Part shown: positions 17,927-27,416 of the stretch, one piece after another
How positions within the stretch are numbered: position 1 is the first letter of the stretch
Layout: each line of letters opens with the position of its first letter
Assembly (NCBI RefSeq): GCF_001424305.1
Contig: NZ_LMPD01000001.1
Coordinates: forward strand, 806,001 to 870,000
DNA from: Pedobacter sp. Leaf176
GTDB lineage: Bacteria; Bacteroidota; Bacteroidia; Sphingobacteriales; Sphingobacteriaceae
Direction of reading: 5' to 3'
Length of the DNA stretch: 64,000 nt
Program-made: the position numbers and the translations under genes
Notes under the pieces: model-generated
Database searches by the model: none
What the model saw: the letters and a program-made list of their open reading frames with translations, nothing else
Told to the model about the DNA's origin: nothing

Positions 17927-17946
17927 ATATTGCAATATTACGATAT
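17927..17946. promoter_or_regulatory. ArsR operator-like dyad
   Basis: A 20-base imperfect palindrome: ATAT-n-G-n-AATATT-n-C-n-ATAT, symmetric at 16 of 20 positions, 13 bases upstream of the preferred arsR start. It includes the perfect 12-mer ATATTGCAATAT. Location between the promoter region and the start codon fits autorepression. Confidence 0.7.
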
Positions 17947-17984
17947 AGTTCTGACAAATCAAATATTGCTAAGCAAAGTATGGA

Positions 17985-18431
17985 TCATTTATCTAACAGC
18001 CTTCTGTGATAGTTAATTTGGCCCAGATGGTAGGAGAGATGGGTGGTCAGGTGAACTAGAAAAAATTCTGTAGTTGTTTTTTCGTCGAAAACTAATAAAG
18101 GATATTCAGCTTCAATCGCCTCCTGATTTATTTTATCAAGTGTTTGTTCAACTATAATTATCGTTTCCTCAATCCCAGTGATTAATTCCTTTCTAGGGAT
18201 ATTTTTTGTCGAAAACTCAAGCGGGCGATTTCTGATATAGTTTTTGCCGCCTAACGTAGCACCAATGTAAGTGTTCAGGTTTTCGATTAGATGCAGACAC
18301 AGGTTGCCGGCTGAGTTAGCAATATCAGGCTCGACTTTCCAAAGGTTCGATTCATTCCCATAAGATTCAATTTCGACCTTAAGTCTGTTCAGGTCTCGGG
18401 TAAAGAGCGACTTTAATGTTTGTGTTAACAT
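17985..18431 (-). CDS. DinB/DUF1572-like protein
   Basis: A 148-residue helical protein with histidines spaced as in the DinB superfamily metal site (LCLHLIENLN, then HLTTHLSYHLGQINYHR). It resembles the DUF1572 branch. Activity is unknown. It lies just upstream of arsR in the same direction, only 22 bases beyond the longer arsR frame, so it might be read into the ars group, but its own gap contains the arsR operator. Confidence 0.75.
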   Translation of the reverse strand: MLTQTLKSLFTRDLNRLKVEIESYGNESNLWKVEPDIANSAGNLCLHLIENLNTYIGATLGGKNYIRNRPLEFSTKNIPRKELITGIEETIIIVEQTLDKINQEAIEAEYPLLVFDEKTTTEFFLVHLTTHLSYHLGQINYHRRLLDK

Positions 18432-18501
18432 CAGAATTTTTGAAAGGACATGTAATTTTAAACGAATTTATTAAAGTTTAAGAATATAAATTCAAAAAAA
18501 A

Positions 18502-18523
18502 TGCCCTGAAACAATTCAGGGCA
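18502..18523 (-). terminator. Hairpin terminator after the head-GIN gene
   Basis: Stem TGCCCTGAA / TTCAGGGCA with loop acaa; on the reverse strand it is followed by a run of T, placing it correctly after the leftward gene ending at 18548. Confidence 0.85.
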
Positions 18524-18547
18524 ATGAGTTCATTTGTGTGTTCTTAA

Positions 18548-19276
18548 TTAAATTTTTCTGATTCTTCCCGAACCGATAACCGTTTTCTCTACGGTGGCGT
18601 TGCCTGAATAATTAATATTACCTGATCCACTGATAACCGCTTTTATGGAGTTGTCTGCTTTAATATTAATTGTGCCTGATCCACTTAAAGTAGAAGACAG
18701 GTTATCTACAGAGAAATTGCTGCCTGAAAAATTACCGGAACCGCTGATAACAACTTTTGCATCATCAGCCGATCCATTAATGTTTAACTTTCCTGATCCG
18801 CTAATTACGGCACTTAAATCATTTGTTTTTGCATTTGCCGTAATTGTACCCGATCCGCTTACTACTGCTGAAAATGTTCCTGTGTTTATATTGCCTTTTA
18901 CAATCATGCTCCCTGAACCACTCATGGTTAAGCTGTTGATTGTTTTGGCCGTTATGTAAGCTGTAATTTTTTTGTTTTCATATTTATGCTCCCAGCTCGT
19001 CCAGCTATTTTGTGGGCGGATAATCAAAACATTTCCTTTTACTTCAGTTATAAGTGTGGAAATGGCATCAGCATCGCCTTCAAATCTGCAACTTTCAGTG
19101 CTGCCTAAAGTAACCACGACGTTAATCGGCCCACCTGCAGCAACTCCGCTAAAATTTCTAACATCGCGTTCGTCATCCGAATACGTATTAGAACATATGG
19201 TAACCGGTTTAGCTGTTGCATTAAAATTTACTGTAAATAATAATGCTACAAATAGAATGGATAGTATTTTTTTCAT
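18548..19276 (-). CDS. Head-GIN domain (DUF2807) exported protein
   Basis: A 242-residue protein with a signal peptide ending NATAK (about 22) and a repetitive beta-helix region built of GSGxxxxxG turns (SLTMSGSGSMIVKG, SAVVSGSGTITA, SAVISGSGKLNING and others), the DUF2807 auto-adhesin fold. It opens with YSDDERDVRNFSGVAAGGPINVVV, typical of head-GIN proteins of Bacteroidota. Likely a surface or periplasmic structural protein; role unknown. Confidence 0.88.
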   Translation of the reverse strand: MKKILSILFVALLFTVNFNATAKPVTICSNTYSDDERDVRNFSGVAAGGPINVVVTLGSTESCRFEGDADAISTLITEVKGNVLIIRPQNSWTSWEHKYENKKITAYITAKTINSLTMSGSGSMIVKGNINTGTFSAVVSGSGTITANAKTNDLSAVISGSGKLNINGSADDAKVVISGSGNFSGSNFSVDNLSSTLSGSGTINIKADNSIKAVISGSGNINYSGNATVEKTVIGSGRIRKI

Positions 19277-19498
19277 TGTTCTTAAATTTAGGCCTCTTTG
19301 TAATTATTAAGGCGTTTAACCAGGTTTTAATTAATAAGACGTTCGCTTTTAAAAAAAGTTGCATTCGTAAATAAATTTCTTTAAGAACAACACAGAACTC
19401 GTCTGATTAATTCCTTCCTTCAGATTTTGCCGTTTTGGTATTGAATGGTTTTTATTGACATCGGATGAGCCTGAATCTGGAAAGGCTTAATAAGCTTA

Positions 19499-21157
19499 CT
19501 AATCAGTATTCTTTTTTAAAGCGATGTAAAACAAAGGATCATTCTTAAAGTTATCGCCGGTAATGCTTCCATCTGTTTTGATGGTTTTCCAGTCGTTTGT
19601 TGGTCTGATAAGCGTGTATGCACCGTCTTTTAAAGTTACCCTAACAGGCATATCAAAACCTTTTACATCTGTAATCCAGCGGTAAGAAAGGGCGTCTTTG
19701 TCAATCTTATACTCTAGAACCGGAATTTTCGTGTAACGTAAATATTGATCAAAAACCTTATCAAGTTTTAATCCGCTGTTTTTCGAGATGTAATTTTCTA
19801 CTTCAGCTGTAGTCACTGTTTTATGGTAAAAAGTTTTATTCAGACCTCTTAGAATTTGTCTGAATTTTTCGTCATTGTTGATTAGCTGCCTTATGGTATG
19901 GATGAGATTCGCACCTTTAGGATACATATCGCCAGAACCTTCTTTATTTACGCCATATGGGCCAATTACAGGAATATCATTAGAGATAATCTTTTGAAGC
20001 CCGATTACGTATTCATTTGCCGCCTTTTTATCCTCGGTACATTCTACAAAGAGCACTTCTGAATAATTTGTAAACCCTTCATGAATCCACATATCAGCAA
20101 TATCCTTAGCAGTTATGTTGTTTCCAAACCACTCATGCCCGCTTTCATGGATGGTTATAAAATCCCATTTTAAGCCGTGGCCTGTTCTGCTTAAATCTCT
20201 GCCCAAATAGCCTTTTTTAAATTGGTTGCCATAAGCAACTGCACTTTGGTGTTCCATGCCCAGATGTGGCGCCTGAACTAACTTATAGCCGTCTTTATAC
20301 CAAGGGTATTGACCGAACCAATATTCAAAACACTTTATCATTGGTTTTACATCTGCCTCCCAATGTGAGCGTGCTTTTGTACTATCTGCTTGCAAAGCCC
20401 AGAAATCAAGAGTCAATTTACCGGCTTCTCCATTGTAGTTATCCGCCCAATGTGCATACTTACCAATATAGAAAGTTACATCATAATTGTTAATTGGGTT
20501 GCTTACAAACCAGTTATATTGCTTGTAACCATCTGGTTTATCTACTACATTTCGTAACCTGCCGTTTGATATTTCCTGAAGTTCTTTCGGTACGCTAATG
20601 CTGATTAGCATGCTGTCTACCTCATCACTCTGGTGATCTTTATTTGGCCACCAAACGCTGGCGCCCAAACCCTGGCAGGCAACCGATACAAACGGATTTC
20701 CTGCAGCATCTTTTTTGAAGATGAATCCACCATCCCAAGGTGCATTTTTGGCTACCGTAGGATTTCCAGAATAAAAAACCACAAATTTATCTTTGCTTCC
20801 TTTTTTTATGGTTTTAGGAAATGTAACAAAAACGGCATTATATTCCCTTGTTGTTGGTAATTCTATGCCTTTATACACTACTTTTTCAACTTTTAAATTT
20901 GAAAATAAATCGAATTGAAGTTTCTTGAAATCTTTCGTTGCTGTAAAAGCAAATTCGTTGCTACCAGCAACTGATTTTTGGTCGATATCGATTTTAACAT
21001 CCAGATGGTAGTAGTTAATATCATAGCAAGTGCGTAAAGGTGTTAACGTTCCACGGAGGCTATCCGCCCTTGAGTTAACCTGGTTTTTGCCTAGCATTTG
21101 AGCATACAAAGTCGAAATGGAAAAGGCAAAAGCAAGGATTAAAAGTGTTTTTTTCAT
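19499..21157 (-). CDS. Secreted M1-family metallopeptidase
   Basis: A 552-residue aminopeptidase-like enzyme with a signal peptide ending LYAQM (about 20). The zinc site is HESGHEWFG (His337, Glu338, His341), with the third ligand Glu about 360 in MWIHEGFTNYSE. The exopeptidase motif is in the form GLGASVWWPNKDHQSDEVDS and GMEHQ. The protein lacks the large C-terminal helical domain of classic M1 enzymes, so it belongs to the short Bacteroidota group. Probably acts on peptides in the periplasm or outside. Confidence 0.93.
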   Translation of the reverse strand: MKKTLLILAFAFSISTLYAQMLGKNQVNSRADSLRGTLTPLRTCYDINYYHLDVKIDIDQKSVAGSNEFAFTATKDFKKLQFDLFSNLKVEKVVYKGIELPTTREYNAVFVTFPKTIKKGSKDKFVVFYSGNPTVAKNAPWDGGFIFKKDAAGNPFVSVACQGLGASVWWPNKDHQSDEVDSMLISISVPKELQEISNGRLRNVVDKPDGYKQYNWFVSNPINNYDVTFYIGKYAHWADNYNGEAGKLTLDFWALQADSTKARSHWEADVKPMIKCFEYWFGQYPWYKDGYKLVQAPHLGMEHQSAVAYGNQFKKGYLGRDLSRTGHGLKWDFITIHESGHEWFGNNITAKDIADMWIHEGFTNYSEVLFVECTEDKKAANEYVIGLQKIISNDIPVIGPYGVNKEGSGDMYPKGANLIHTIRQLINNDEKFRQILRGLNKTFYHKTVTTAEVENYISKNSGLKLDKVFDQYLRYTKIPVLEYKIDKDALSYRWITDVKGFDMPVRVTLKDGAYTLIRPTNDWKTIKTDGSITGDNFKNDPLFYIALKKNTD

Positions 21158-21229
21158 TTTTTATAAGTTATCATCATTGCTTCGTGCCTCGCAATGATGG
21201 GAGCAAAATAGGCCGTCTTTTAATTAAAT

Positions 21230-23101
21230 TTATTTAATCACATCAACCTCAATAAAGCTATCATTAAATACGGTTTGAGTCGCTTTAATATAATCAGCTT
21301 CTGTCGCTTTATATGGGTTATCTACAAATTTTTGTGGGTTTCGGGCAAATAGAGGGAATGCCGTACTTTGAACCTGGATCATAATCCGGTGGCCTTTTTT
21401 AAAGGTGTGCAAAACATCCTGCAATTTGAAATTTACAGCTGTTTTTTGGTTAGCAGCCAAAGCTTCTGGTTTTTCAAAACTATTACGAAAACGAGCCGGC
21501 ATAATCTCCGAACGAACCATTTGCCAGTAATTGCTTAAGGTAATGTTCTTGTTTGGCATATACGGATTGTTGGGCTCATCGGAAGGGTAAACATCAATCA
21601 GCTTTACAATGAAATCAGCATCTGTTCCGGTCGTCGCAATTTTAAGGTGCGACATAATTTCGCCACCAAGGGTGATGTCATTTTCTAAAACATCGGTTTG
21701 ATAAATCAGAACATCCGGTCGACGGCCCGCAAAACGCTGATCTTCGCTCATATAATTATGTGGTGTAAATCCCAATGTTGTAGTTAGGTCTTCAGTATAG
21801 GGAACAGGTTTCATCGGGTCGCTGATGTAACTAACTGAACCTGCTGTTGCCGGAGCCGTCATACTTAATTTTCCATCGGATCCTAAGTATAATTTTTGTT
21901 TGCTGGCTTTTTCTGTTGGCCATTTATCAAACGTTCCCCAATCTTTTTTTCCGGTATCGTACATATACGCTTCAGGCAAGCCCGTATTTTTGTCGCCTTT
22001 GCCTTTTAAGAAATGATTGAAGAATTTCGCTTCGATGTTTTTCTGGTAAAAAGTCGCAATGCTGTCTCCAAAATAAACATTACTGTGCATGGTATGGCCG
22101 GTTTCGCGGCTCCATCGCCCATGTCCGAAAGGCCCCATTACGATTGTGTTATAAGCCGCCGGGTTTTTCTTTTCTATGGTCTTGTAAATATTCAGCGGAC
22201 CAGATAAATCTTCCGCATCGTACCAGCCACCTACCACCATTACCGCTGGTTTAATGGTATTGTAATGTTTTAATAAACCACGTTTTTGCCAGAATTCATC
22301 GTAGTTGGGGTGATTTACCGTTTCCTGCCAGAAGAAATTATTCTTATAATATTTATCCGCATTTGTTAAGGGGCCCAAATCCAATGCAAACTGGTAGCCA
22401 TCTTTTGTTTTAGGATTTATTATGGTGTTGTTGTACCATGCACCCGTTTCAGGTTTTGTTTTTTGAATGCCAAATACCGGGAAAGTAAAGAAATAGCTCT
22501 GGAGAAATGAACCGTTGTGGTGAAAGTCATCAAAGAAGAAATCCGAAATTGGGGCCTGCGGTGATGATGCTTTTAATGCCGGGTGATTGCTCAGGATACC
22601 TGCAGCGGTATAAAACCCAGGATAAGAAATGCCCCACTGACCAACTCTACCATTATTATTCGGGATATTTTTTACTAACCAATCAATCGTATCGTAGGTG
22701 TCAGAACCTTCGTCAACATCAGTTTTAGCTTTTTTGTTGTCGATAACCGGGGTCATGTTTGTAAAAGTACCTTCGCTCTTGTATCGGCCACGTACATCCT
22801 GCATAACAACAATATATCCTTCTTTCATCATCAAATCAGAAGGACTTAACTTAGAAGGAAACTTGTCTTCACCATATGGCGCTATGCTGTAGCAGGTTCG
22901 CTGCATAATCATTGGATATTTTTTATCCTTTGACGCATCTTTCGGCATGTAAACGGCTGTAAAAAGCTTCACGCCATCCCGCATAGTAATGTACATTTCC
23001 TTTTTGGTAAAATTTCCCTGTGGATAGCTGCCGTTTGTTTGCGCAAAGCTTGCGGTAGTGGATATAAGAAAAACGCAAATAACAAGTTTAAGATATTTCA
23101 T
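21230..23101 (-). CDS. CocE/NonD-family hydrolase (copy 1)
   Basis: A 623-residue exported serine hydrolase (signal peptide ends SFAQT, about 22). It contains the nucleophile elbow WGISYPGFY, the start MRDGVKLFTAVYMPKD typical of X-Pro dipeptidyl-peptidase/cocaine-esterase-like enzymes, the GPFGHGRW histidine region and the C-terminal jelly-roll domain (VSYISDPMKPVPYTE onwards). Likely an acylaminoacyl or glutaryl-acylase type amidase or esterase. It follows the related gene at 23107 by 5 bases, so the two form an operon. Confidence 0.92.
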   Translation of the reverse strand: MKYLKLVICVFLISTTASFAQTNGSYPQGNFTKKEMYITMRDGVKLFTAVYMPKDASKDKKYPMIMQRTCYSIAPYGEDKFPSKLSPSDLMMKEGYIVVMQDVRGRYKSEGTFTNMTPVIDNKKAKTDVDEGSDTYDTIDWLVKNIPNNNGRVGQWGISYPGFYTAAGILSNHPALKASSPQAPISDFFFDDFHHNGSFLQSYFFTFPVFGIQKTKPETGAWYNNTIINPKTKDGYQFALDLGPLTNADKYYKNNFFWQETVNHPNYDEFWQKRGLLKHYNTIKPAVMVVGGWYDAEDLSGPLNIYKTIEKKNPAAYNTIVMGPFGHGRWSRETGHTMHSNVYFGDSIATFYQKNIEAKFFNHFLKGKGDKNTGLPEAYMYDTGKKDWGTFDKWPTEKASKQKLYLGSDGKLSMTAPATAGSVSYISDPMKPVPYTEDLTTTLGFTPHNYMSEDQRFAGRRPDVLIYQTDVLENDITLGGEIMSHLKIATTGTDADFIVKLIDVYPSDEPNNPYMPNKNITLSNYWQMVRSEIMPARFRNSFEKPEALAANQKTAVNFKLQDVLHTFKKGHRIMIQVQSTAFPLFARNPQKFVDNPYKATEADYIKATQTVFNDSFIEVDVIK

Positions 23102-23106
23102 ATTGA

Positions 23107-24975
23107 TTATTTTAAAACGGATACGCTGATGTATGAACTGTTTGAGGTGTCGTGGTAAATTTTATGTGTCGCTTTTTGAAAATCGCCAGGCTCCGCCTGA
23201 TAAATATCCATAAATTTTTGAGGATTTCTATCGGCTAAAGGGAACCATGAATTTTGAATCTGAATCATCATTTTATGGCCTTTTTTGAATGTATGTGCCA
23301 CATCAGGCAAGGCGTAATTCACCTTGGTAATTGCACCGGGAATGAAAGGTTCAGGTTTTTCGAAACTGTTGCGGTATTTACCACGCAGAATTTCACCCCG
23401 AACCAGCATTTCATAACCACCCATAATGATATCGTTCGGGTTTGGCGCTGGGTTCGGCTCATTTTCAGGATACACATCGATTAGTTTTACAACGTAATCA
23501 GCATCCGTTCCGGATGTAGAAACCACGAGATTTGCCAGAACCGGTCCCGTTAAAGTAATATCTTCGGTTAAAGCATCGGTCTGATACGTTTTAACATCAG
23601 GCCTACGGGCAGCAAAACGCTGGTCGTCTATCATATATTCCCGTGTCCGTTTCGCTTGTACACCATCCTGGTATGGAACAGGTTGATTCGGGTCACTTAC
23701 ATATTCATCCCAACTATCTGTTCGGCCAACTTTCTCGAAAGCAAGTTTTCCATTAGGGTGTAAGTAGAGGTTTTTGGTTTCTACATCTCTTGGTGGCCAA
23801 TTGCTGAATTGTTTCCATTCATTGCTTCCGGTTATAAAAATGTTGGCTTCAGCTGCGTTAAAATTGCCTTCACCTTTCAGGTAATGTTTAAAGAAAGGCA
23901 ATTCGTATTGCTGCTGGTAATCAATACTGGTCGTCCTTCCAAATTTAATGTCTCCAAAATAAGACCCATCGCCACGAACCCAGCCTCCATGAAACCAGGG
24001 ACCAGCCACTAAAATGTTATTCGCACCAGGGTTTTGTTTTTCTATGGCTTTATAGGTTGCAAAAGTTCCGTAAGCATCTTCCGCATCAAAAAAACCACCT
24101 ACAACCATAACCGCAGGCTTTACCTTCGTTAAATGTGGCAAAATGTACCTTGCTTTCCAGAACGTATCCAGGTTAGGGTGCTTAAATAAATCATTCCAGA
24201 ATTTTATGCTATCTGCAAAGTATTTATCCTTTAGATTTTTAACGGAGCCGGCTTCTAAATAAAAGCGATAATTATCCTGTATAGGGAATTGAAAACCTTT
24301 CGGACCTTTATCAGGTGTAATTGGATTCGGGCGCGGAACGCCGAAGCCACTCATAAAGCTGAATGCATCCATTAAAAACAAAGCTCCTCCATGGTGAAAG
24401 TCATCACCAACGAACCAATCTGTAACAGGTGCCTGCGGTGATACTGCTTTTAGCGCCGGATGTGCATTCGGCAATGACGTTGTAGAATAAAAACCAGGGT
24501 AAGAAATTCCGTAAATACCGGCGTTCCCATTGTTATTTTTAATGTTTTTAACCAGCCAGTCAATTGTATCATACGTGTCTGTACTTTCATCAACAGCCGT
24601 CTTGCCTTTTTTCGACGTTTGTGGCCGTATGTCCTCAAAAGTTCCTTCACTCATCCACCTTCCGCGAACGTCCTGGTAAACAAAAATAAAACCTTCCCGC
24701 ATCATGGCAGGAAAATTTCCTAAACTGAGTTTATATTTATCCTCACCATAGGGTGCCACTGTATACGGTGTCCTGTTAATGAGGAAGGGATATTTTCCGT
24801 TTTGATTTTTGGGTATATAAATTGAAGTGAAAAGTTTTACCCCATCACGCATGGGTATCTGACGTTCTATTTTTGTATAATTTGCTCTCACATAAGCTGA
24901 ATCGGATTGTTGTGCAAATAGGTTACCCGAAATAAGCAAACAAACTAAGAGACTGAAAATTGCACTAAATTTCAT
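23107..24975 (-). CDS. CocE/NonD-family hydrolase (copy 2)
   Basis: A 622-residue paralogue of the next gene, with signal peptide ending LFAQQ (about 22), nucleophile elbow YGISYPGFY, the IPMRDGVKLFTSIYIPK opening and GPWFHGGW. The two proteins align over their whole length, with many identical blocks (for example AARRPDVKTYQTDALTEDIT against the matching segment of copy 1), indicating a tandem duplication followed by divergence. This copy is promoter-proximal. Confidence 0.92.
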   Translation of the reverse strand: MKFSAIFSLLVCLLISGNLFAQQSDSAYVRANYTKIERQIPMRDGVKLFTSIYIPKNQNGKYPFLINRTPYTVAPYGEDKYKLSLGNFPAMMREGFIFVYQDVRGRWMSEGTFEDIRPQTSKKGKTAVDESTDTYDTIDWLVKNIKNNNGNAGIYGISYPGFYSTTSLPNAHPALKAVSPQAPVTDWFVGDDFHHGGALFLMDAFSFMSGFGVPRPNPITPDKGPKGFQFPIQDNYRFYLEAGSVKNLKDKYFADSIKFWNDLFKHPNLDTFWKARYILPHLTKVKPAVMVVGGFFDAEDAYGTFATYKAIEKQNPGANNILVAGPWFHGGWVRGDGSYFGDIKFGRTTSIDYQQQYELPFFKHYLKGEGNFNAAEANIFITGSNEWKQFSNWPPRDVETKNLYLHPNGKLAFEKVGRTDSWDEYVSDPNQPVPYQDGVQAKRTREYMIDDQRFAARRPDVKTYQTDALTEDITLTGPVLANLVVSTSGTDADYVVKLIDVYPENEPNPAPNPNDIIMGGYEMLVRGEILRGKYRNSFEKPEPFIPGAITKVNYALPDVAHTFKKGHKMMIQIQNSWFPLADRNPQKFMDIYQAEPGDFQKATHKIYHDTSNSSYISVSVLK

Positions 24976-25174
24976 TTTTTTGTTGGTTTTTGAGAATAAA
25001 ATTTAAATATAGTATTTATCAGAACTGATTAGGAAAAACATGTGGTAAAAGGTTTGTTAGGATATTTAATGAAGACATAGTCATTCCTTTATCAGATTTT
25101 AGTTAAATTGTGTTAAGGAATAATCTTTTGCAGCTTTTCATCGTCATATAGATAATTGATTTAAACACAATAAA

Positions 25175-26044
25175 ATGAAGAGGTTAATAAACAGGGGATT
25201 GGTTGTTTTCGCCGTAGCAGCGATGGTTACAACATTAAGCATTGATACTGCTTCAGCTCAGCGGCCAAGCCGAGGCGGCGCTGGAAGCAGCACGGGTGGC
25301 GGTGGTCGTTCAGGTTCTTTTACACCATCAAGAGGTGGTAGTTCAAGACAACCATCAATGCAGGCACCATCTGGTAACAGAATTTCACAGGCTCCAAACC
25401 GCGGAAGCTATAGTCAAGGCTATGGCGGCAGGCCCCAACGTTCCGGATATCGCCCGAATCCGGGTTACCGTCCAGGATTTGGAGTAAGGCCAGGTTATGG
25501 TTATCGTCCGGGTTATCGCTATCGTCCGGGTTTCGGTGGAAGAGCTTACTACGGTTATTATAATTATTACAGGCCATTTATCGGGTTTCGTCTAAATGTT
25601 TTGCCTTATGGTTATTACCCGTTTTACTATGGTCCTGACCAGTATTATTATTCCGGAGGTTTGTTTTACCGTCAGTATGAAAACAACTATCAGGTTGTTG
25701 TTCCGCCGGTAGGCGCTGAAGTGCCTAATTTACCGACTGATGCAAATCTGGTAACCATTGATGGTGTGGATTATTATGAATACAAAGGTGTTTATTATAC
25801 TCAGGGGACCGACAAAGATGGTAAGACCATTTATATTGTTGCGGGTAAGGATGGCGTTTTAAATACAACAGATGGCCCGGTTGATACGCACCAAATTGGT
25901 GATATTATCAACGTTTTGCCAGAAGGCTGCAGAGAAGTGACCATTAAAAACGAGAAATATTTTGTTTCTCCTGATGATGTTTACTATGAAGAAGTGACTG
26001 GCGGCAATACAACGACTTACCGCGTTATCGGAAAGCTTTTTTAA
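25175..26044 (+). CDS. DUF6515-family exported protein with Gly/Arg/Tyr-rich repeat region
   Basis: A 289-residue protein. A signal peptide ends near SAQRP (about 30). Residues 32-130 are low-complexity: Gly/Ser-rich first, then repeated PGYRPGFGVRPGY units. The C-terminal part contains the DUF6515 pattern (TIDGVDYYEYKGVYYTQ, a second similar unit about 60 residues on). Likely envelope-associated; function unknown. A strong terminator follows. Confidence 0.8.
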   Translation: MKRLINRGLVVFAVAAMVTTLSIDTASAQRPSRGGAGSSTGGGGRSGSFTPSRGGSSRQPSMQAPSGNRISQAPNRGSYSQGYGGRPQRSGYRPNPGYRPGFGVRPGYGYRPGYRYRPGFGGRAYYGYYNYYRPFIGFRLNVLPYGYYPFYYGPDQYYYSGGLFYRQYENNYQVVVPPVGAEVPNLPTDANLVTIDGVDYYEYKGVYYTQGTDKDGKTIYIVAGKDGVLNTTDGPVDTHQIGDIINVLPEGCREVTIKNEKYFVSPDDVYYEEVTGGNTTTYRVIGKLF

Positions 26045-26064
26045 TGTTGTTAAATATAATTTCT

Positions 26065-26100
26065 AAACCGCTTCGATTTAATATCGAAGCGGTTTTTATT
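26065..26100 (+). terminator. Intrinsic terminator after the DUF6515 gene
   Basis: A perfect 13-bp stem (AAACCGCTTCGAT, loop ttaat, complement at 26083-26095) followed by a T-rich tail. Confidence 0.92.
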
Positions 26101-26139
26101 TAATAGAATTCCATATTTTTACCCGATAAAAAAACCGAA

Positions 26140-27300
26140 TTGAAAAAAATACCTTATAAAATCCATCTGGTTTACCTCTCCCTGATTTTATTGCTTGCGT
26201 CGTGCTGTTCGGTTATGCGAGTTACGAAACAGCCGGAAACGACTGTTTCTGGTATAAAATTTCTGGACGAGTACATTATGCCACTTAACCAAAATTTTCA
26301 GAATACAATTGTTGGTGGCTTGTCGGGAATTGATTATGATGCGAGATCTGGTCAGTATTATATGATTAGCGATGACCCATCGCAGTTTAGCATGGCGAGA
26401 ATTTACAAAGCCACAATAGACATTAAGGAAAACAAAATTGATACGGTTAGGTTAACGGGCGTTATTCCCATTTTGCAGGAAAGCGGACAACAATATCCAA
26501 AATACGGAACAGTTAAAAATTTAAAGCCCGATGGCGAATCCGTAAGATACAGTCCGAAAGGTAAAAGATTAATCTGGAGCAACGAAGGTGAGCGTCTTTT
26601 TAAAAATGGCGATTCTCTTATTATCCAGCCTTCGCTGACATTTATATCTCCAGCGGGAAAATTTATAGATACCATTTCATTACCTAAGGGGTTTCATTTC
26701 ACAAAAGTTGATTATGGACCAAGGAAAAATGCACTTTTTGAGGGCTTAACCTATGCTGAGGATTATAAAACCTTATATGCCAGTTTAGAAGAACCACTTT
26801 ACCAGGATGGGCATGAGGCTCTTTTTGAATATGATAAAGCAATAACGAGAATTTTAAAATTTGATGTTGCAAGCAAAAAAAATATTGGTCAGTATGCTTA
26901 TAATTTAGACGAATTGCCTGTAAATCCTGTCTCTGAAAGTGATTGGAATATAAATGGAATATCAGAAATACTTGCCATTAATGCGCATACTTTGCTGGTT
27001 ATGGAGCGAGCTTGGGCAAAAGGGCATGATGATCATTCTTTCATTAGACTTTATATGGTCGATTTAAATGGTGCTGAAAATGAGATAGATAATACGTCTT
27101 TCTTTGAAATCCCTCCGAAACCGCTGAAAAAGAAATTGCTTTTCAATTTCGACAGCCTGGACACGCATATTGATAATTTCGAGGGGATGACTTTTGGCCC
27201 TGATTTGCCAAATGGCCACAAATCTTTGATTTTTTGTGTCGATAACAATTTTGCTAAAATACAAGTTCAGCAGTTCTTTCTTTTTGAGGTGATGCCTTAA
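26140..27300 (+). CDS. Phytase-like esterase lipoprotein
   Basis: A 386-residue protein starting at TTG (no nearer ATG gives the signal peptide). The lipobox LLASC (Cys about 22) marks a lipoprotein. The body matches the 'esterase-like activity of phytase' beta-propeller family: SGIDYDARSGQYYMISDDPS, then KPDGESVRYSPKGKRLIWSNEG, FEGLTYAEDYKTLYASLEEPL and a C-terminal EGMTFGPDLPNG. Probably a cell-surface phosphoesterase; substrate not inferable. Confidence 0.8.
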   Translation: MKKIPYKIHLVYLSLILLLASCCSVMRVTKQPETTVSGIKFLDEYIMPLNQNFQNTIVGGLSGIDYDARSGQYYMISDDPSQFSMARIYKATIDIKENKIDTVRLTGVIPILQESGQQYPKYGTVKNLKPDGESVRYSPKGKRLIWSNEGERLFKNGDSLIIQPSLTFISPAGKFIDTISLPKGFHFTKVDYGPRKNALFEGLTYAEDYKTLYASLEEPLYQDGHEALFEYDKAITRILKFDVASKKNIGQYAYNLDELPVNPVSESDWNINGISEILAINAHTLLVMERAWAKGHDDHSFIRLYMVDLNGAENEIDNTSFFEIPPKPLKKKLLFNFDSLDTHIDNFEGMTFGPDLPNGHKSLIFCVDNNFAKIQVQQFFLFEVMP

Positions 27301-27384
27301 AATAATTCGACTGTAAAGCCAGAATTTTACCACCTCATGTCTTTGCGTTAAGCTTTTGACTTTCAGCTTTCGGCCTTTTTTCGC

Positions 27385-27392
27385 TACATTTG
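27385..27392 (+). promoter_or_regulatory. Bacteroidota -7 box for lpdA
   Basis: TACATTTG matches TAnnTTTG, 24 bases upstream of the preferred ATG at 27417. It overlaps a possible TTG start at 27390, which argues against that longer frame. Confidence 0.5.
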
Positions 27393-27416
27393 ACTAATCA
27401 AAATTTGAAAGAAATT

